From positions 1 through 64,000 of the forward strand of contig NW_024006383.1 of the NCBI RefSeq assembly GCF_014805625.2: DNA of 64,000 nucleotides, given 5' to 3'. Source of the stretch: Glossina fuscipes (lineage: Eukaryota; Arthropoda; Insecta; Diptera; Glossinidae). The position numbers were made by a program, and so were the translations under genes. This document shows, in pieces, positions 1-12,670 of the stretch. Each line of letters opens with the position of its first letter. Position 1 is the stretch's first letter. The notes under the pieces were generated by a model, which saw only the letters and a program-made list of their open reading frames with translations, had not been told where the DNA came from and searched no databases.

Positions 1-3000
1 AATAAGCGTTCCGCAGTCGCGTTTACGGATCGTAGACGAACGCTGCAATAGACTATAGACTCGACGGCAGCGGGCACACACTCAATAGCAAAAATTAGCG
101 TCGAAGTTTGTTCGACATCGACAGACGTAAAGAGGTCCGTGTCTTTGTGTAAGGCTTCGGAATGAAGGCCACGACTAAATCCGTACTTGAAAATTACACA
201 AAAGTAAAATTTAAATTTCTAACTTAATATTTCCAAAGCATTTTTCTATAGAAAAATTCCTGATGACAATATTCTTATTTGCATATGCCATGAGCTATGT
301 ATAATGCTTTTAATAAACTCTTCTGAAAGGGGGAAAAACAAATGCATTTCCTCATCAGTTTAAAAAGCTCATTTGTATTTATTATGGAAGAAAATATGCT
401 TCCACTTCGTTGTTACATGTACGCATATCGCATAAGTGTGGTTGATATTTTGTGACGGGTAACATCTCACGCCTTATTGTCCACACTAAGAATTTTGTTT
501 TATTTATTTATTTTGTTTCATTTTTTGCAGATATTATTAGAAAATTTGGTAAAGCATTTTTTTGTTTAAAGAAAAATAAAGGAAAGCAAGGACGAATAGA
601 AATGAAGAGATTGCAAATATTGACGTGAAACTTAATTACGTGAATTGTGACAAACAAGCTGAGCAGTACTTCTCCCCATCCTGCCGTAATGCATAAAATA
701 CAAGCACATTGAGAACAGAAGCAATAAATAAAGTGTTAATGAATTAATTGTGATTATCAGCACGTGAAACAATTAAGAACACACAAAACTATGGAAAACA
801 GGATGTTCTCTCAACACATCCCAACTAAGAAATTCGTATACAGATTGAATTTTCCTTTCAAACAATTGCATATACAAGACGCAAATAAGATAAAGGAAGT
901 TAACTAACCGAAGACTTTTTAGGATAACGTAGCGAGCGTTTGTTATGCAACAAATCTCTTCGCTATTGATTCTAAAAGTAAATAGAGATGAAAGCTTGCA
1001 AATGAGATTGATATTAATTCATATCGTGAAGAACTGTACGATTGACGTAAACCTATTCAGACATGTCTAGATAATTGAATTATATTATTAGTAGCCCCTT
1101 GTGAAGGAAGGCTTTATTGTTATTATTTCTTCGAAATTCCTTACGCCATAAAAAAAGACAAAAAACAGAAACGTGGTATACAAAAAGGATTTTCAAATCA
1201 AGACTTTAAGGTAAAGAAGAACGTTTTTTATTGAGTGCATGGGAGAAGAGCTTTGAAGAACGCGCTCCGCAATATCGTTTGAACTACGCAAGGTGTCATG
1301 CAATTAATTCCTTCGAAGGTGTAGTAAAGCAATGAAGAACATTTGTTATTGGGAATTCCTCTAAGGAGACCTTTGAAGTACGCTCTCTGCTTCTTACTTC
1401 TAAGTTGGACTTAAGGAGTACATCACTATTCCCGATTTAAAATCACAAACTTGACTCTTGAACATAAACCAACCCAATATTTTGCGCAAGCAATTACTTT
1501 TGCAAAGATTTAACCATGGTATGGTCAGCGGGATGACATAAACTAACCTATCTTGATAAGTTGTGCAACTTCTGACAATTACGAAAAAAAATTCGAGGCG
1601 ACATTGCTAATGCATGAAATGATTTGTCAAAAAGGCAAATGTGTGTCAGTTATAACTTTGCTAGGCCATCATCACTGTCAAATCGAATGCGTAAACCCAT
1701 CTCGGATACTTAACATATCAGTCAATAAGTTCGTCGCATGGCATGTAAATGTCGCCACCGTTGACGAATTCAAAGTGATCGAAAAGGCAAACTGACTAAA
1801 ACAACTGCGAACTATGAATTAATGATCGGGAAGTCTTGACTCATTTGTTTTGAAAGTTAATATTATCGAAAAATCATACGAAGTTGCGAATAATGGCAAC
1901 TTCTCAGGCTACAAACTTGTTAACTAATCTTTTAAATGTAGATTAAATTCTAATAAAATTTTAAACTCTCTTTTATCAAATTCGTTGGGCCTTTTATACC
2001 AGAAAAACATCGGACGTTCCTAACAATCAATGCTGAAAATATTTAACCAACACTTGCCTTTATTCACACTTTTCGTTTCTTGCTGTCGTCCGCTAACGAA
2101 CCGTGACCGTGACCATTGCAAAGAAGTTGCATAATAAGATCGTTATGACGAATACGCAACATATTTGGTCAACATTTACGCCTACGGATTTTCGAAACAT
2201 CGCACTTTTCGTTGCTTATTGACGTCGAAAGGCAAAATGATAGCCATATACTTGAGAGCTGCATGGAATATCTCTACTTCCTGCAATATTTGCATAAGAG
2301 TGCAAAAAAGCAACAAAGTCTTATGCGCACTTGTCGTAGGAGGACCTTAAGTTTGCGCGGATGTGTAAATAATGCTCAAAATAAAGCATTTCTATTTTGC
2401 AAGTAACCACCGTATAGCACAGGAGTTATGTTCCGAAAAACTGCCATGCTATGCGAATCCGTGTTATACGAAAAGGGGGTTTAGGTTTCAAAACTTAAAA
2501 ATCAACTTAATATATTTTTATAATTAAGACGAAATTAATTAAAATTTTCTTCAGATATAATATTACAATTTCTTTGTCATAACTGAGCTTTCTTTTTGAC
2601 AAGACATCCTCAACCTTTGAGCATTTTTCTGCAATATCTTCAAACTCATGCTCTCTCTCTTTTGCCAAAAAATCTATTATTTTACACTGTTTGCTTTTAG
2701 TTAAAATATCTTCATAGTCTACAGTTCATAGGAAAAATCCTACTGTTAATGGTTTTTTGCCACTACTACCAAGAGCTGATATATTAAATAAAAACTTATG
2801 AAATGTTCTCAAGTTTCACTTGTAAGTGACCCTTGTATTGTTTGTTCATTACCATACGAAATCGATTCAGTTCCACGAAACCGCGATTTTTTTAAATTCC
2901 AAATTTGTGTTCAGTGGATTAGATGAGAATAGCGGGATGAAATAGACCTGAATATAGCATTCTCTGTCAGAGTATTTTCAAAATCTTTGTAATTCACGCA

Positions 3001-4390
3001 ACCTTAACGTGTTTTATAAGAGATATCAAAGATAGATAGGTAAAAATTCGGTGAAGGAATTCTTATTGGAATCATATGATGGCCTTGTTATAGTTAGTTT
3101 CCGTCAAATGATTTATTATATGTAGCGCGTTTAGATCCATGACGATGATTGCCAAATAAATACCAGTTACTCGACTTTCGCCCGAATACCATACACATCT
3201 TTTGCGACTGAATAAGAAATTGCTCTTACTCCACTTTACTTATTTCTATTAAGCAAAATTGAAATTTAAGTACAAGCATTTCACTCAACTGTACCGAAGG
3301 TAGTAGTGATTCAGGACTATTTGCATTAATATCTGTGCGAAACCATTGATTATTATTTCAACATCCTCTTTACGCATTAACAGGGATGCAGTGTAAAAGT
3401 TACTTTACCATAAATTTTCATATATCCCAGCATAAAAGTATTCATGTAGTTGCGGCAAAGGGCAAAACCAAAGCAAAGCAATTATTTATATGCCAAAGGT
3501 TTCGCGAGGAGGTGTTAATTTGCCGCAACCTTTCAATCACAAATATTTCGTAAGCATCGCTTGTTTCACTTTTCAAATTATCGCTGCAGTTGTCAGCTTC
3601 AATTTTGTCAACTTTCAGAATACGCACACACCCATACATACACATGAATTCATAAAAGCAATTGTGCTCTTAAACTTACAACTATTTCTTCCATAGTAAA
3701 CATTGAAAGGGAAAAGCGTTGCTAAGATCATTACTATAAAAAAAACAACCATAAATATGCATAAGCATATGCACAGAGTTTGTCGCTATGACGAATTTTA
3801 TTAACAATTCTTATAGTTTAACTCTAACTTGGTATAATAAATTTCCTCAATGCCACTAAAGTGTATAAGTTTACTGATCCGGCTTAAAAATATTTAGAGT
3901 AATCGTTTAAAGACTTCTGATACGTTCTTACTGCAATTTATATATAGAAAGTTGTAAACGTTATTTTGATGATCCGTCAGTCATCCTTATAATGGCAATA
4001 ACGCGATCTATAATATTAATCAATCTTCAAATACCCAAGAGTTTGCCATTTTTAGAAGATTCCATTTCTAATTAACTTAGTTAGTCAGGTTTCCAGTCTT
4101 GATTTTGTAATTAACTTGCGTTTCAGTGCTGATGATCACATCAACCTTATGACCATGCATATAGATAATGATCTAAAGAAGCTTTGGTTATCCTCCTCCT
4201 ACGTTCCAACTCAAGCTGAACTGAGTTTGGCTACATGTCTTATATCGTAAGGAGCCAACTTTTATGGTCTACGTCTACTATATCTCAAAAAGCAAACTAC
4301 AGTTGGCTGTCAATAAATGCACTATATACGATTTCGATAAGCGAAAATATGATATGCGCAGAAGTTTTCAAGGTCTCGAATAGATGATAT
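1..4390. other. Unassigned AT-rich DNA
   Basis: No gene, RNA gene or recognisable transposon is supported. Short open frames occur, for example on the plus strand at 1553-1795 and 2212-2406, but they are what AT-rich noncoding DNA gives by chance. They lack recognisable motifs, and the first opens with TTG rather than ATG. Confidence 0.6.
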
Positions 4391-4394
4391 TCCC

Positions 4395-4640
4395 TGTTCA
4401 ATAAAATTTTTATTGTATATCTGTTATAGTTTGTGAATAAAGTTAAAAAATGAGTGGTCTTAGTAGAACGTTCTTTGATCGATATAACCCATTTTCAAGC
4501 CCAAGCTGCTTGTTTTCAATGTTTAATGCTTTTGGTAAATGTGAGGCCGACATTTAAATTTTTGCACTCGGAAGAATATAAGCCCCAGATGGAGAGGCAG
4601 ATAGACGGACGTGCATCAATTAATTAAAAATGTAATACTA
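4395..4640 (-). repeat. Family A dispersed repeat, partial and diverged
   Basis: Contains 'tctgttatagtttgtgaa', close to the 'tctgctatagtttgtgaa' of the clearer family A copy near 42270, and ends with 'gatagacggacgtgcat', a remnant of the GACGGACAGACGGAC core. Strand is assigned from the orientation of that core. It is strongly diverged. Confidence 0.4.
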
Positions 4641-4702
4641 ATCAAGAGTAACCCTTTTCCCTTTTAGATCTTGCAAGGAGAGGCATTCCAAAGATAACCC
4701 TG

Positions 4703-5052
4703 TTTATATCCTACACCTCTCGTAGTACAGAGGTGTATAAAATTTGTGCGAATGTATGCAACACCCAGAGTGATTTGAGATAGACACACCTTTTATTATA
4801 CTGATCTAACATTATCTGTCCATACGTCCGTTTTGTTTTCTTGTGTGCATCGTAGCGGTAGCAGGTTTCGAGATATTTTGATGACATTCTGTAAAACGAT
4901 ATGTGTTGTCCTTAATGAAATGGTTTAGATCAGGCCACTTATTTCGACCCCTGCTCATAAGACGCCTTATTTTGAAAAGTGCAAAATGTTATATGAATAA
5001 TTGTAGAAATTTAACAGTAGACCAGGGCCAGCTATAGCGTTTTCACTAGCTT
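4703..5052 (+). repeat. Family B dispersed repeat
   Basis: Begins with a degenerate terminal hairpin ('ctacacctctcgtag', 'acagaggtgtataa'), followed by 'atgtatgcaacacccagag', 'tttgagatagacacacc', 'tgtccatacgtccgt', 'gagatattttgatgacatt', 'aagacgccttattttgaaaa' and the tail 'gccagctatagcgttttcac'. The same blocks recur in the same order at 19864, 48401, 49739, 61915 and 63540. It is non-coding and looks like a decayed non-autonomous element. Confidence 0.75.
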
Positions 5053-5750
5053 CTCTAATAAAAAAAAATTAAATTTACTAAGAAATGTCCATTGTTTTTT
5101 GATCTAAGCGTTTTCTTAACAAGGCATGTTTCTCTCTGCCTTGCTCTACATTCCACCTCCCCCATTTCCTTTCTTCCCCAGCTGCCTATTTTATAATAGC
5201 ACTTGCTTTTGCTTACTGTCGGCTCAGTCGTTTTCATTCATAAACCAAAACTTTCCATTATTTATAGATTCTGGTTACATAATAGAATATTGTTTCGGTT
5301 TAAATTTGTCCTGAGCGCTGATAGCAATTATAGCAGAGTTTTGAAGAAAGCAGGAAACTCTCAGATTAAGCTTGTGACTTTATGAAAGCTGTTAAATTGA
5401 AGACGTTCTAAGTTTGCCAATAAAGTCATTGTAAGTGCCCGAGCTGTTATAAGCTTCGAATCCTTTCCATATTTGTAAAACTTACTCTAATCAAAATCTA
5501 AACGTATTTGAATTTTAGGAACCAACAAACATGTTACAAAAGGTTCGATTTAGATGGTTTTCACACAAACTCGATAGAAAGTCGCATATAACTAATATTT
5601 TCATTGAGTTCGAATAAAGATCTTACCGCATAATTAGCAGACGTTTTTTAACCTTTGACATTTATCATTATCATTTACAATATTAACCAAATTATTGAAT
5701 AATGTAAAATTCAAGAAATTTTAAATTAGACCACACACACGCACATCAAA
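5053..5750. other. Unassigned, pyrimidine-rich patches
   Basis: No gene or repeat family is recognised. The tract around 5140-5190 is rich in C and T, which creates short open frames on both strands that carry no motif. Confidence 0.55.
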
Positions 5751-5754
5751 AGTG

Positions 5755-6030
5755 TTAAGAAAAATAACAAGAAAATTATATCCGAATCTTTTATACGTAT
5801 CACCGCGATCCTAACAAAAAGGAACAAAACTAATTTGTCATATTCTACAAAGTTGAGTGGGCGCAGTTCGTTTTTTCTATTTCCCGAATAAAGGTGCAAA
5901 TTTCTATGGAAAAAAAAAAAGTTTATACGCGATGTCTTCATTTTTGCGAACGGAAGAATGTGTACAAAAACTACTACACAGTTTCGCCAGATGAACGGAC
6001 AAACTTGCTTGGGCGTATTCCAAATTTGAA
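5755..6030 (-). repeat. Family A dispersed repeat, partial
   Basis: Starts with 'aagaaaattatatccgaatc' and 'ttttatacgtatcaccgcga', matching the opening of the family A copy at 51483 ('gatcgaatcttttatacc', 'catcatcgttatc'). 'gagtgggcgcag' and 'gatgaacggacaaac' follow, as expected for the reverse orientation. Its 103-codon reverse open frame is a by-product of the repeat. Confidence 0.55.
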
Positions 6031-6120
6031 AGTGCAAATTGTTTAATAATTAAACTATTTGTTTATATTCTTTAAGTAAATTTTTTTGTTTATTTTGTAT
6101 CATGTTTTAAGAACAGGCGG

Positions 6121-6480
6121 TCGAAATAGCACCAAATTCAATGGCAAAAACCGAGAAAAAGTTTCAAGAAAAGCAAAAGCAGTTATCTGAAGTGCTCTGG
6201 CCGCAAAAGTAATGCATAAAGGTGATGCTAAGATGAAAGTCTAGAAATAGACGCGTTGAAGCAAGTAGTGGCTAAACTAGAATTTAAGGCTACAGTCGAT
6301 GCTGCGATGAAGCGAATGGATTCCTACATATCAAGAGGCTGCGATTGGGAGATTCGTACAAACAAGAAGAAGAACAGCACTGCAATATTGGAAATAAAAT
6401 TCTCTGTAAACAATTCGAAGAATTGTAAGTCAAGTCTAAACTATCCTAAAAATCACAATCCGACGGGAAAAATCTAATCT
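6121..6480 (+). other. Weak coding-like patch, unassigned
   Basis: A plus-strand frame at 6256-6477 reads a lysine-rich peptide (…AKLEFKATVDAAMKRMDSY…), and a different frame just upstream (about 6118-6211) is also open with KTEKKFQEKQKQLSEV. The two frames do not join, there is a stop between them, and I recognise no domain. It could be a decayed gene or element fragment, or chance. No function is assigned. Confidence 0.2.
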
Positions 6481-8330
6481 CATGAAGGTTTGTACAAAAA
6501 CATAAAATCGGAAACAATCATTTTACATAACATAACGTATGTGTAGAATATTTGGTTACGTTCAGTGTTAATTTCAAATTTGAAGTTAACGCAAACGATT
6601 TAAATCTCTGCTAAATGTAGATACAAAGCACGCATACTCGAAACAAACAGTTTCCGGGAATTTTTCTATTTCCTTAACGGTAAAGACAAGCATAACGAAC
6701 ATGTTTGAAAGGCTTCGAACATGTTGTGTTTTCAAAACAAGCGCTGACTAACGAGCATATTTAAAGGGGCATAAGATAACGGTAACGAATGTACGCACAA
6801 ATTTTATAGTAAAAATTTGTTGTTTTTTTTCTTATTTAGTATTAAGTCCGTAATCCTGTCGTGGCCGTTAGCAGTTAAAAACGACGATACACGATGCTAA
6901 GAAATCAGTTATCATTTGTTAGACAACGTGGACGGTCACAATGAGAAATATTGAATTATGTATTAAAAAATAAATTGCAAATAATTTCAAATGTTTTGTG
7001 TCCATAGTTCAAGTTAAACAAAAATAATGATAACTAAGAAAATGTTTTTCAATTAAGTTTCAAAAATTAAATTTCTTCTTAAAAAATAATCAAAAAAAAA
7101 AAAAAAAAAAAAAGAAGAAAACATTGAACTTTTAATTTTTCATCTTCATTCCCAGACGTAGGTATGTTGATGTTGCATTACGGCGTGTATTGTGCTAAAA
7201 TCATCATTATAATGCATAATAAATGATGAGATGTGCGTGAGTAATGTTTAATAAGTGATTGTTGTAAGCTGCTTACGAGATAACTTAAATTTCTATAAAC
7301 GCGTGCATGTTTGTAAATAAACAAAACTTTTTGACCTAAAAACGTAAGTGAAAAATCATTATCATCGTTAAACTTATTACTTGCACCACTTACTTGTCCT
7401 TACACCTACCGTCTCCATTCCTCTCTGTGCTTACGGGAAAGTAATTAAATTTGGAACGGTTATGAAGAGTTGATTTAAGGATAGATAGATTGTCGCTAAG
7501 CCATATTAAAAGGTTAACTTTGCACCTTTGGGAAAATGTACGATTTTGTTGAAGTGTATATAGCCTAAGTTGTGCTCACGATTTGTATAGATTTTCTTAG
7601 CCTCCTATGCGGTAAGAAAACGACATTTATAGTTTCGTACTTAGTTCGAACAAAAGTACCGCGGAATTGTGAGGAATGTTAACAACATGACATGATCCGA
7701 CGATTATACTACGACGAGACGTTTCAACCCAGTGGAATTAAGCCAATCCGTAAAGGAAGACCCGGCCGGAATGTTAGAGAAGAAGAAGAAAACGTGATGA
7801 CGACAGCGTTGCCGTGAAAGAACATTACATGCACTAACCTGGCTTGCGATAACAGCGATCGGTTGCTGTATTCATTCGACGGGCTTTACTAAGCCCATCT
7901 GTAAAAGGGAAGATATCACAATTACGTGCATGATGACAGTGCTCGATCCTAGAAATATTAGAAGCACCAAGTTGAGATGTAGTAACGCTCAGCTGCTGTA
8001 TTCTCCACTGCATTTGTTCGATGTTCCGCTTCATAAAGAATCTCGAAATATCTGCCTTTCATATCCTCCTAAAAAAAAAATAATAAAAAAAAGATATATA
8101 TATGGGTTATATCATATGAGTCAAGCTAGAAATAAAGCTTTAAGTTTAAAAAATGAGTGTAAAAAATAATATGAAAATTGTTGAATTTTTAAATTATAAC
8201 TCAAAACTTTGCAAATATTTTTCTTAAACTCGATCTAAGATCTTTACTAAACTTGGTGCCCTTTTCGATTTGAATGTATAGCTCAAATACTTGTGCGTGC
8301 TTGCAATTATCAAAACACTATATGTTTGTA
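6481..8330. other. Mostly unassigned; GC-richer patch about 7690-8040
   Basis: No gene is recognised. A 23-base A tract lies at 7092-7114. The patch about 7690-8040 is visibly richer in G and C than its surroundings and is open in reverse at 7834-8034 (…QMQWRIQQLSVTTSQLGASN…). I recognise no domain, and the first codon is not ATG. It may be a fragment of an unidentified element. Confidence 0.4.
7092..7114. repeat. Poly(A) tract
   Basis: An uninterrupted run of about 23 A. It could be the tail of an old plus-strand retroposon, but nothing recognisable precedes it. Confidence 0.9.
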
Positions 8331-8339
8331 AATTAGCTA

Positions 8340-8775
8340 TCAAAGGGAGTATCATTAAACACGCTACATCAACTCGCTCAATACAGTTATTCATCTAACG
8401 ACCTTTCAAGAAAAGGCGTTATGCGGAAATGAGCAAAAAAGTAGTCCGATCTTAATCAATTTCAACGGCGTTCCTTCTCACGCCAAAGCAGGCCGGTGTG
8501 CTATATATTTTTAAAGTAAGTCAAAAATATGCCACGCATATAGGTTGAACATAAAAACCAAACGGACTGACGGACAGACATATGAATGGACGGACAGATA
8601 TACAGATAGACAAGTTGAGATTGATTCAGAAAGTGACTACGAATCGATCTTTGTAATAAAAGACAATTCTATATCAAGTTCTTTTGTGCGCATTTCATCC
8701 GCATAAACTTAATATATTATCGTTCTGCAAGTGGCATATATACCATTGTACTGCAAATGGTATAGCGTAAGAAGA
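8340..8775 (-). repeat. Family B dispersed repeat, full-ish copy
   Basis: Read in reverse it has 'aaaaggcgttatgcggaaat', 'agtagtccgatcttaatc', 'ggttgaacataaaaacc', several GGACGGACAGA units, 'gattgattcagaaagtgac', 'atcaagttcttttgtgcgca', 'ccgcataaacttaatata' and the degenerate hairpin 'gcaagtggcatata', 'gcaaatggtatag'. The order matches the other minus-strand B copies at 14672, 27975 and 36559. Confidence 0.75.
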
Positions 8776-8949
8776 CAGCTCAAGCACTTTATCTCCTTAT
8801 ATATATGTAAATACATATCACTTTCTCATTCACATTCATTCAAACGGGATGACTTGCATTGGGTAACTAGTGCCCACAGTCTCAAATATCATGCCCATAG
8901 TAACAGATGAAATACGCATGTTTACTTTTATATATTATTATTACCAGTT

Positions 8950-9100
8950 TAGTCAGAGAATAAATTGCGAGACTAAAGTCTTAAATCACTAGCATCAAGG
9001 CTATCAGCTTTATTGAAAACTCTACTGTACTTGAGATTTGATCATACACGACCGTTGAGTTGCTAGTCGAGACTCTTTGCCTACTCGGCGGCTCAGGCGG
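8950..9100 (-). mobile_element. tRNA-derived SINE, minus strand
   Basis: On the reverse strand, GAGCCGCCGAGTAGGC (9094-9079) is a box A-like promoter half. GATCAAATCTC (9042-9032) is a box B-like half at tRNA spacing. The body then carries TTTTCAATAAAGCTGATAGC and GCTAGTGATTTAAGACTTTA. The same tail recurs near 43420-43470 and 56545-56600. This is a SINE fossil rather than a functional tRNA gene, because the arms do not fold to a complete tRNA. Confidence 0.65.
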
Positions 9101-10060
9101 ATTTACTTCTATATAGAAAGGTGCTTTCATAAAAAAAGCCAGAAGTTAGACGGAGCTAAATCATACACACTGGTCTATCTCGGAACGGCATGAAACGAAA
9201 AAATTTGTATCGCGATAACTGACGAAAACGTAGTCTCTTGTTTCGAGCATAATCACTGATAGATCACTAACCATATGTTTCTACTAGGCAACGGTAAAAC
9301 CGGCCATATAATATTTTTGTGCCTTTTTGATATTCGGACGTTTAAGCATGCAAGTCGAAGAAATACTTACGATTTACTCCTCAGCAGATTACTGAACATT
9401 TTTGACCATTGTAGTCGGATATTATGCAGCGCTAGAAAGGGAAAATTTATAAAAATTGAAATAAAATAAAGAAGATGTGGCAAATAAACAAAGGCAGGCT
9501 TATAAAAGAACTTAATTATTCTTGTAGGGGAGCACAAAAGTTTGCTGATTCATTTTGGGGTTTTCGTAAGTTCGTCAGACTGTTTTAGGTCAAAATTGCT
9601 ATTGGCGAAGTCTTGTTGTCACTTTTGCTTCAGTACACAAAATTTAAAACAAAGTGACAGAAACTATGTGTAGCACATAGCAAATATTAATAAACGAGGC
9701 TATAGAGTTTTTAAAAGGAAAACAGATATGTACATGATCCCAGACTATTACGTTTTACCAGTCAGGATCTTTTTACTAACAGCAATCATACAGAAATGAT
9801 TTTAAAAAAAAAAAAATTGAAATTTTAGATATTAATGTTAGTTATTTGAGTTAGAAAAGGCAAAGAAATCAAGGCAAGCAATTAAGGATTTGTAATGGAC
9901 TGCAATTTAGAATGTTGGAGTATAATTTCATTAAAAAATTAAAGTGTTTCTGTTAATAGTTCTTTTCCAATAAGAATATTGTGATGCAAGAAATTTAAAA
10001 CAATATTGTTGATAACAAAATTGATTATTTTACACTGTCAATATAAGAAAGAAAAACATT
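9101..10060. other. Unassigned AT-rich DNA
   Basis: No gene or repeat family is recognised. Short open frames carry no motif. Confidence 0.55.
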
Positions 10061-10262
10061 AATGAACTCATCCCACGATGGCCATCGTTGAGTGCGTTGA
10101 ATTCATTGATGTTCGCATCTCTTTATAAGGTGGAATGCCATTCATCAATGGAAAAGAATCAGAAAGATGATTGTTGAACTCTAGCCGATACGACATAAAT
10201 GATTTGAAGTAACTTAAGGATTTCGGTCCAAGATTCCATGATTTCGTCAGACTTAACCACAC

Positions 10263-10607
10263 TTGAAGCCTAGTTGTTGCATAGTAGCCAGCTGCTTGGA
10301 TTCAAGAAACCAAGACGATAGTCTCATTCGATGCGGACATTTTCAGTCTTTGGAATCGGAGCAACTATTGCATGATTATGATATGCGATCGAGACCGACT
10401 GACCTCCCTTTTGATTTGAACAGACAGCTTTTAAGTTCTATAGCTGATAAAGAGTTTTCTAGGAATATGGCACATGGTCTGTCATTAGGACGAGGATCTT
10501 TTATTCTTAAGCCATTGACTATGAAGACACCGGAGAAATTGCTGTTAGAGGAATATTCATGTCATATTTCGTCAAAGAGGATGAGAGATCTCATTTTCCT
10601 CAGTTAA
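10263..10607 (+). other. Unassigned coding-like open frame (114 codons, no ATG)
   Basis: An uninterrupted frame opens just after a TAA at 10254 and closes with TAA at 10605. Its codon use looks more like coding sequence than its neighbours, and it reads a mixed polar peptide (…SRNQDDSLIRCGHFQSLESE… …SLGRGSFILKPLTMK…). There is no start ATG near the beginning. AG dinucleotides around 10275-10293 could be splice acceptors, so an exon or a transposon-protein fragment are both possible. I do not recognise the family. The flanking 10068-10262 is open on the other strand without motif. Confidence 0.25.
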
Positions 10608-12030
10608 AGTTCCATTGGGATATTTTACATTTCTTGCCGGATTCCTTTTTTTTTTAAGGTTACGTTACGTTTTTACGAAATTACTTCAATTGATAAAATT
10701 CGTACCTCGTGGTTATTCTGGCTTATGTTACATGCTTTTCCTTTTTGATCAGGATAGTGTACACATCAATAATGTCTTTATTATGATATAAACGATAATA
10801 TTGTGATAATTTAGCGGACATTTTGTTCACTTCAATTCTAAAGTCAATTATGGATGCTAAGCTAAATTCATTAATTTGTAATGTAATATGCTTCTACTAG
10901 CTTAACCTTTAACTGGGAATAATTTTGTGGAATAAAGTCCAACATTAATTACATGTCAATTATATTCTTGTTCTTCTTAGAAATTTCAAAGAAAACACTT
11001 TGTTTGCTTGGTTACTTTGAAAGCCATTAGGTATTATAGAGCGGAAACCCCATAATAGTCAGAAATAATTCCATGAATTCCATAAAGGAATAAAAAGTAA
11101 ATTTTACTTTGAAATTTACTCTAAGCTTTTAAAGTCTCTAATATCATTATATGATTATATTAATAAGTTAAGCATTTTCATAAAATAACGTTTTGGGTGA
11201 TTCTCTGAACTTTAAGAACATGCAAGAAAAATACGTTCGTCTTTTAGAGAAAATTTTTAGCGGCCATTACTTTAAATTCACTGAATTACAGAATAAGAAG
11301 AAGAAGAAGATAACCATTAGATGGCTGAAAACATTTCTACGCATTTTCTTTTTACCTGAGGTATGTAATATATTGGTAGAATTTGATCACTATCTGTCAT
11401 AGTGTGCTGTGGTGAGTTGCAGTTTTTTACTTATAATCCATGGGATTTTGAACCGGTCAAGTCCATTTTAACAAAGCAGCTTTAAATTGTATTAAAAGTT
11501 ATTATTTTTTCCTATTGAGACAGGGTTGCGCACATCTGATCTGCGGTTATTAACTAAAACTAAATGCACACGAAACCTTAGCTTTATATTCCAAGTTTTG
11601 TGACATGAGCTTTGAAACAATAAACTATCGAAACACGAAGTAACACCTCACTCAATAAGTCTTATGAGATCACTATGATTTTCAGATTATATGAACTTTC
11701 AAATCAAGCGATTCAAAATTTTATGACATGCCCACGGTTAACTTATAAGTTTCAGTTATATTAGTGGCGCTACTTTTATCCGGGTCTCTTGGTGTTATCT
11801 CGTATTACAAAATGGGAGACAAGTTAGCGTATAAAGCGCTCCTTCGCGATATATGTAACAATAAATGTTTTTCTTTTGCGAGAACCTTGTAATTTATTCA
11901 CCCTTGTCGGTGTTGTAGGGCAACTCCGACTTGAAAAATTTTAAGAAATGAAGGATGAAGCAATTTATAAATATTGGCAATGGTAAGTTAATTTTTCCAG
12001 CAAAGTGTCTTCAAAATAGAACTATGCATG
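10608..12030. other. Unassigned AT-rich DNA
   Basis: No gene is recognised. The only notable item is a 21-base word at 11642-11662 (TCACTCAATAAGTCT core) that recurs at 17822-17842 with one mismatch. Confidence 0.5.
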
Positions 12031-12034
12031 AAGA

Positions 12035-12670
12035 ACGGTACGATATAATTCTTTTTCATGTCAATACATCATACATCATAAAAACATATCAAAAATTGCT
12101 CCCTGAAGATTATACACAAAAAAGAAGTCGGACAAATAAGATTAGATTGTTTAAGAAGGTGAGTTTAAAGTGAGAGTGAGGACGAGAATATACAAAGTAG
12201 AAATATTTCGACATAACTCTTTTTCCTGTTTATGTACCAAATATCATAAAAATATCAAGAATATCGGGGCATGTAAGTTGAATACAAGACAACAAGACGG
12301 ACAGAGGGACAGTCAAGTTTAGATCGATTGAGAAAGTGACTCTGAAGTGAGGTTAGATAGGAGAATATATGGAAAGACATCGATGCCGGGACAGATAGAC
12401 GGACATATATACTAAAATCGATACTAAGTGTTTTTCCACTTAATACTTTTTAAAATTGAGTTTTATACGAGGAGTTGCCAAATATCATGAAAATATCTCA
12501 AAAATCATGGTCCCTAGATTGAACATAAGAAAACACGGCGAACAAATGAACAGACGGACCGATCAACTTAGATCGATTCAGAAACTGGTGATTGCTATAT
12601 GTCAGACGGATAGACAGACAGGCGGACAGATATACTAAAATCAATTGCGAATCGATTGATAGAAAAGAAA
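12035..12670 (-). repeat. Local array of three family B core units
   Basis: Three roughly 200-230-bp segments follow one another. Each has 'atcataaaaa(c/t)at(a/t)tca'-type sequence, a 'gaatacaagac'- or 'gaacataagaaaac'-like block, GGACAGA-type units and 'ttagatcgattcagaaa'-like sequence (best in the second, about 12230-12420, and third, about 12470-12660; weakest in the first, about 12045-12180). This is the core of family B in reverse orientation, repeated without the terminal hairpin. Confidence 0.55.
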
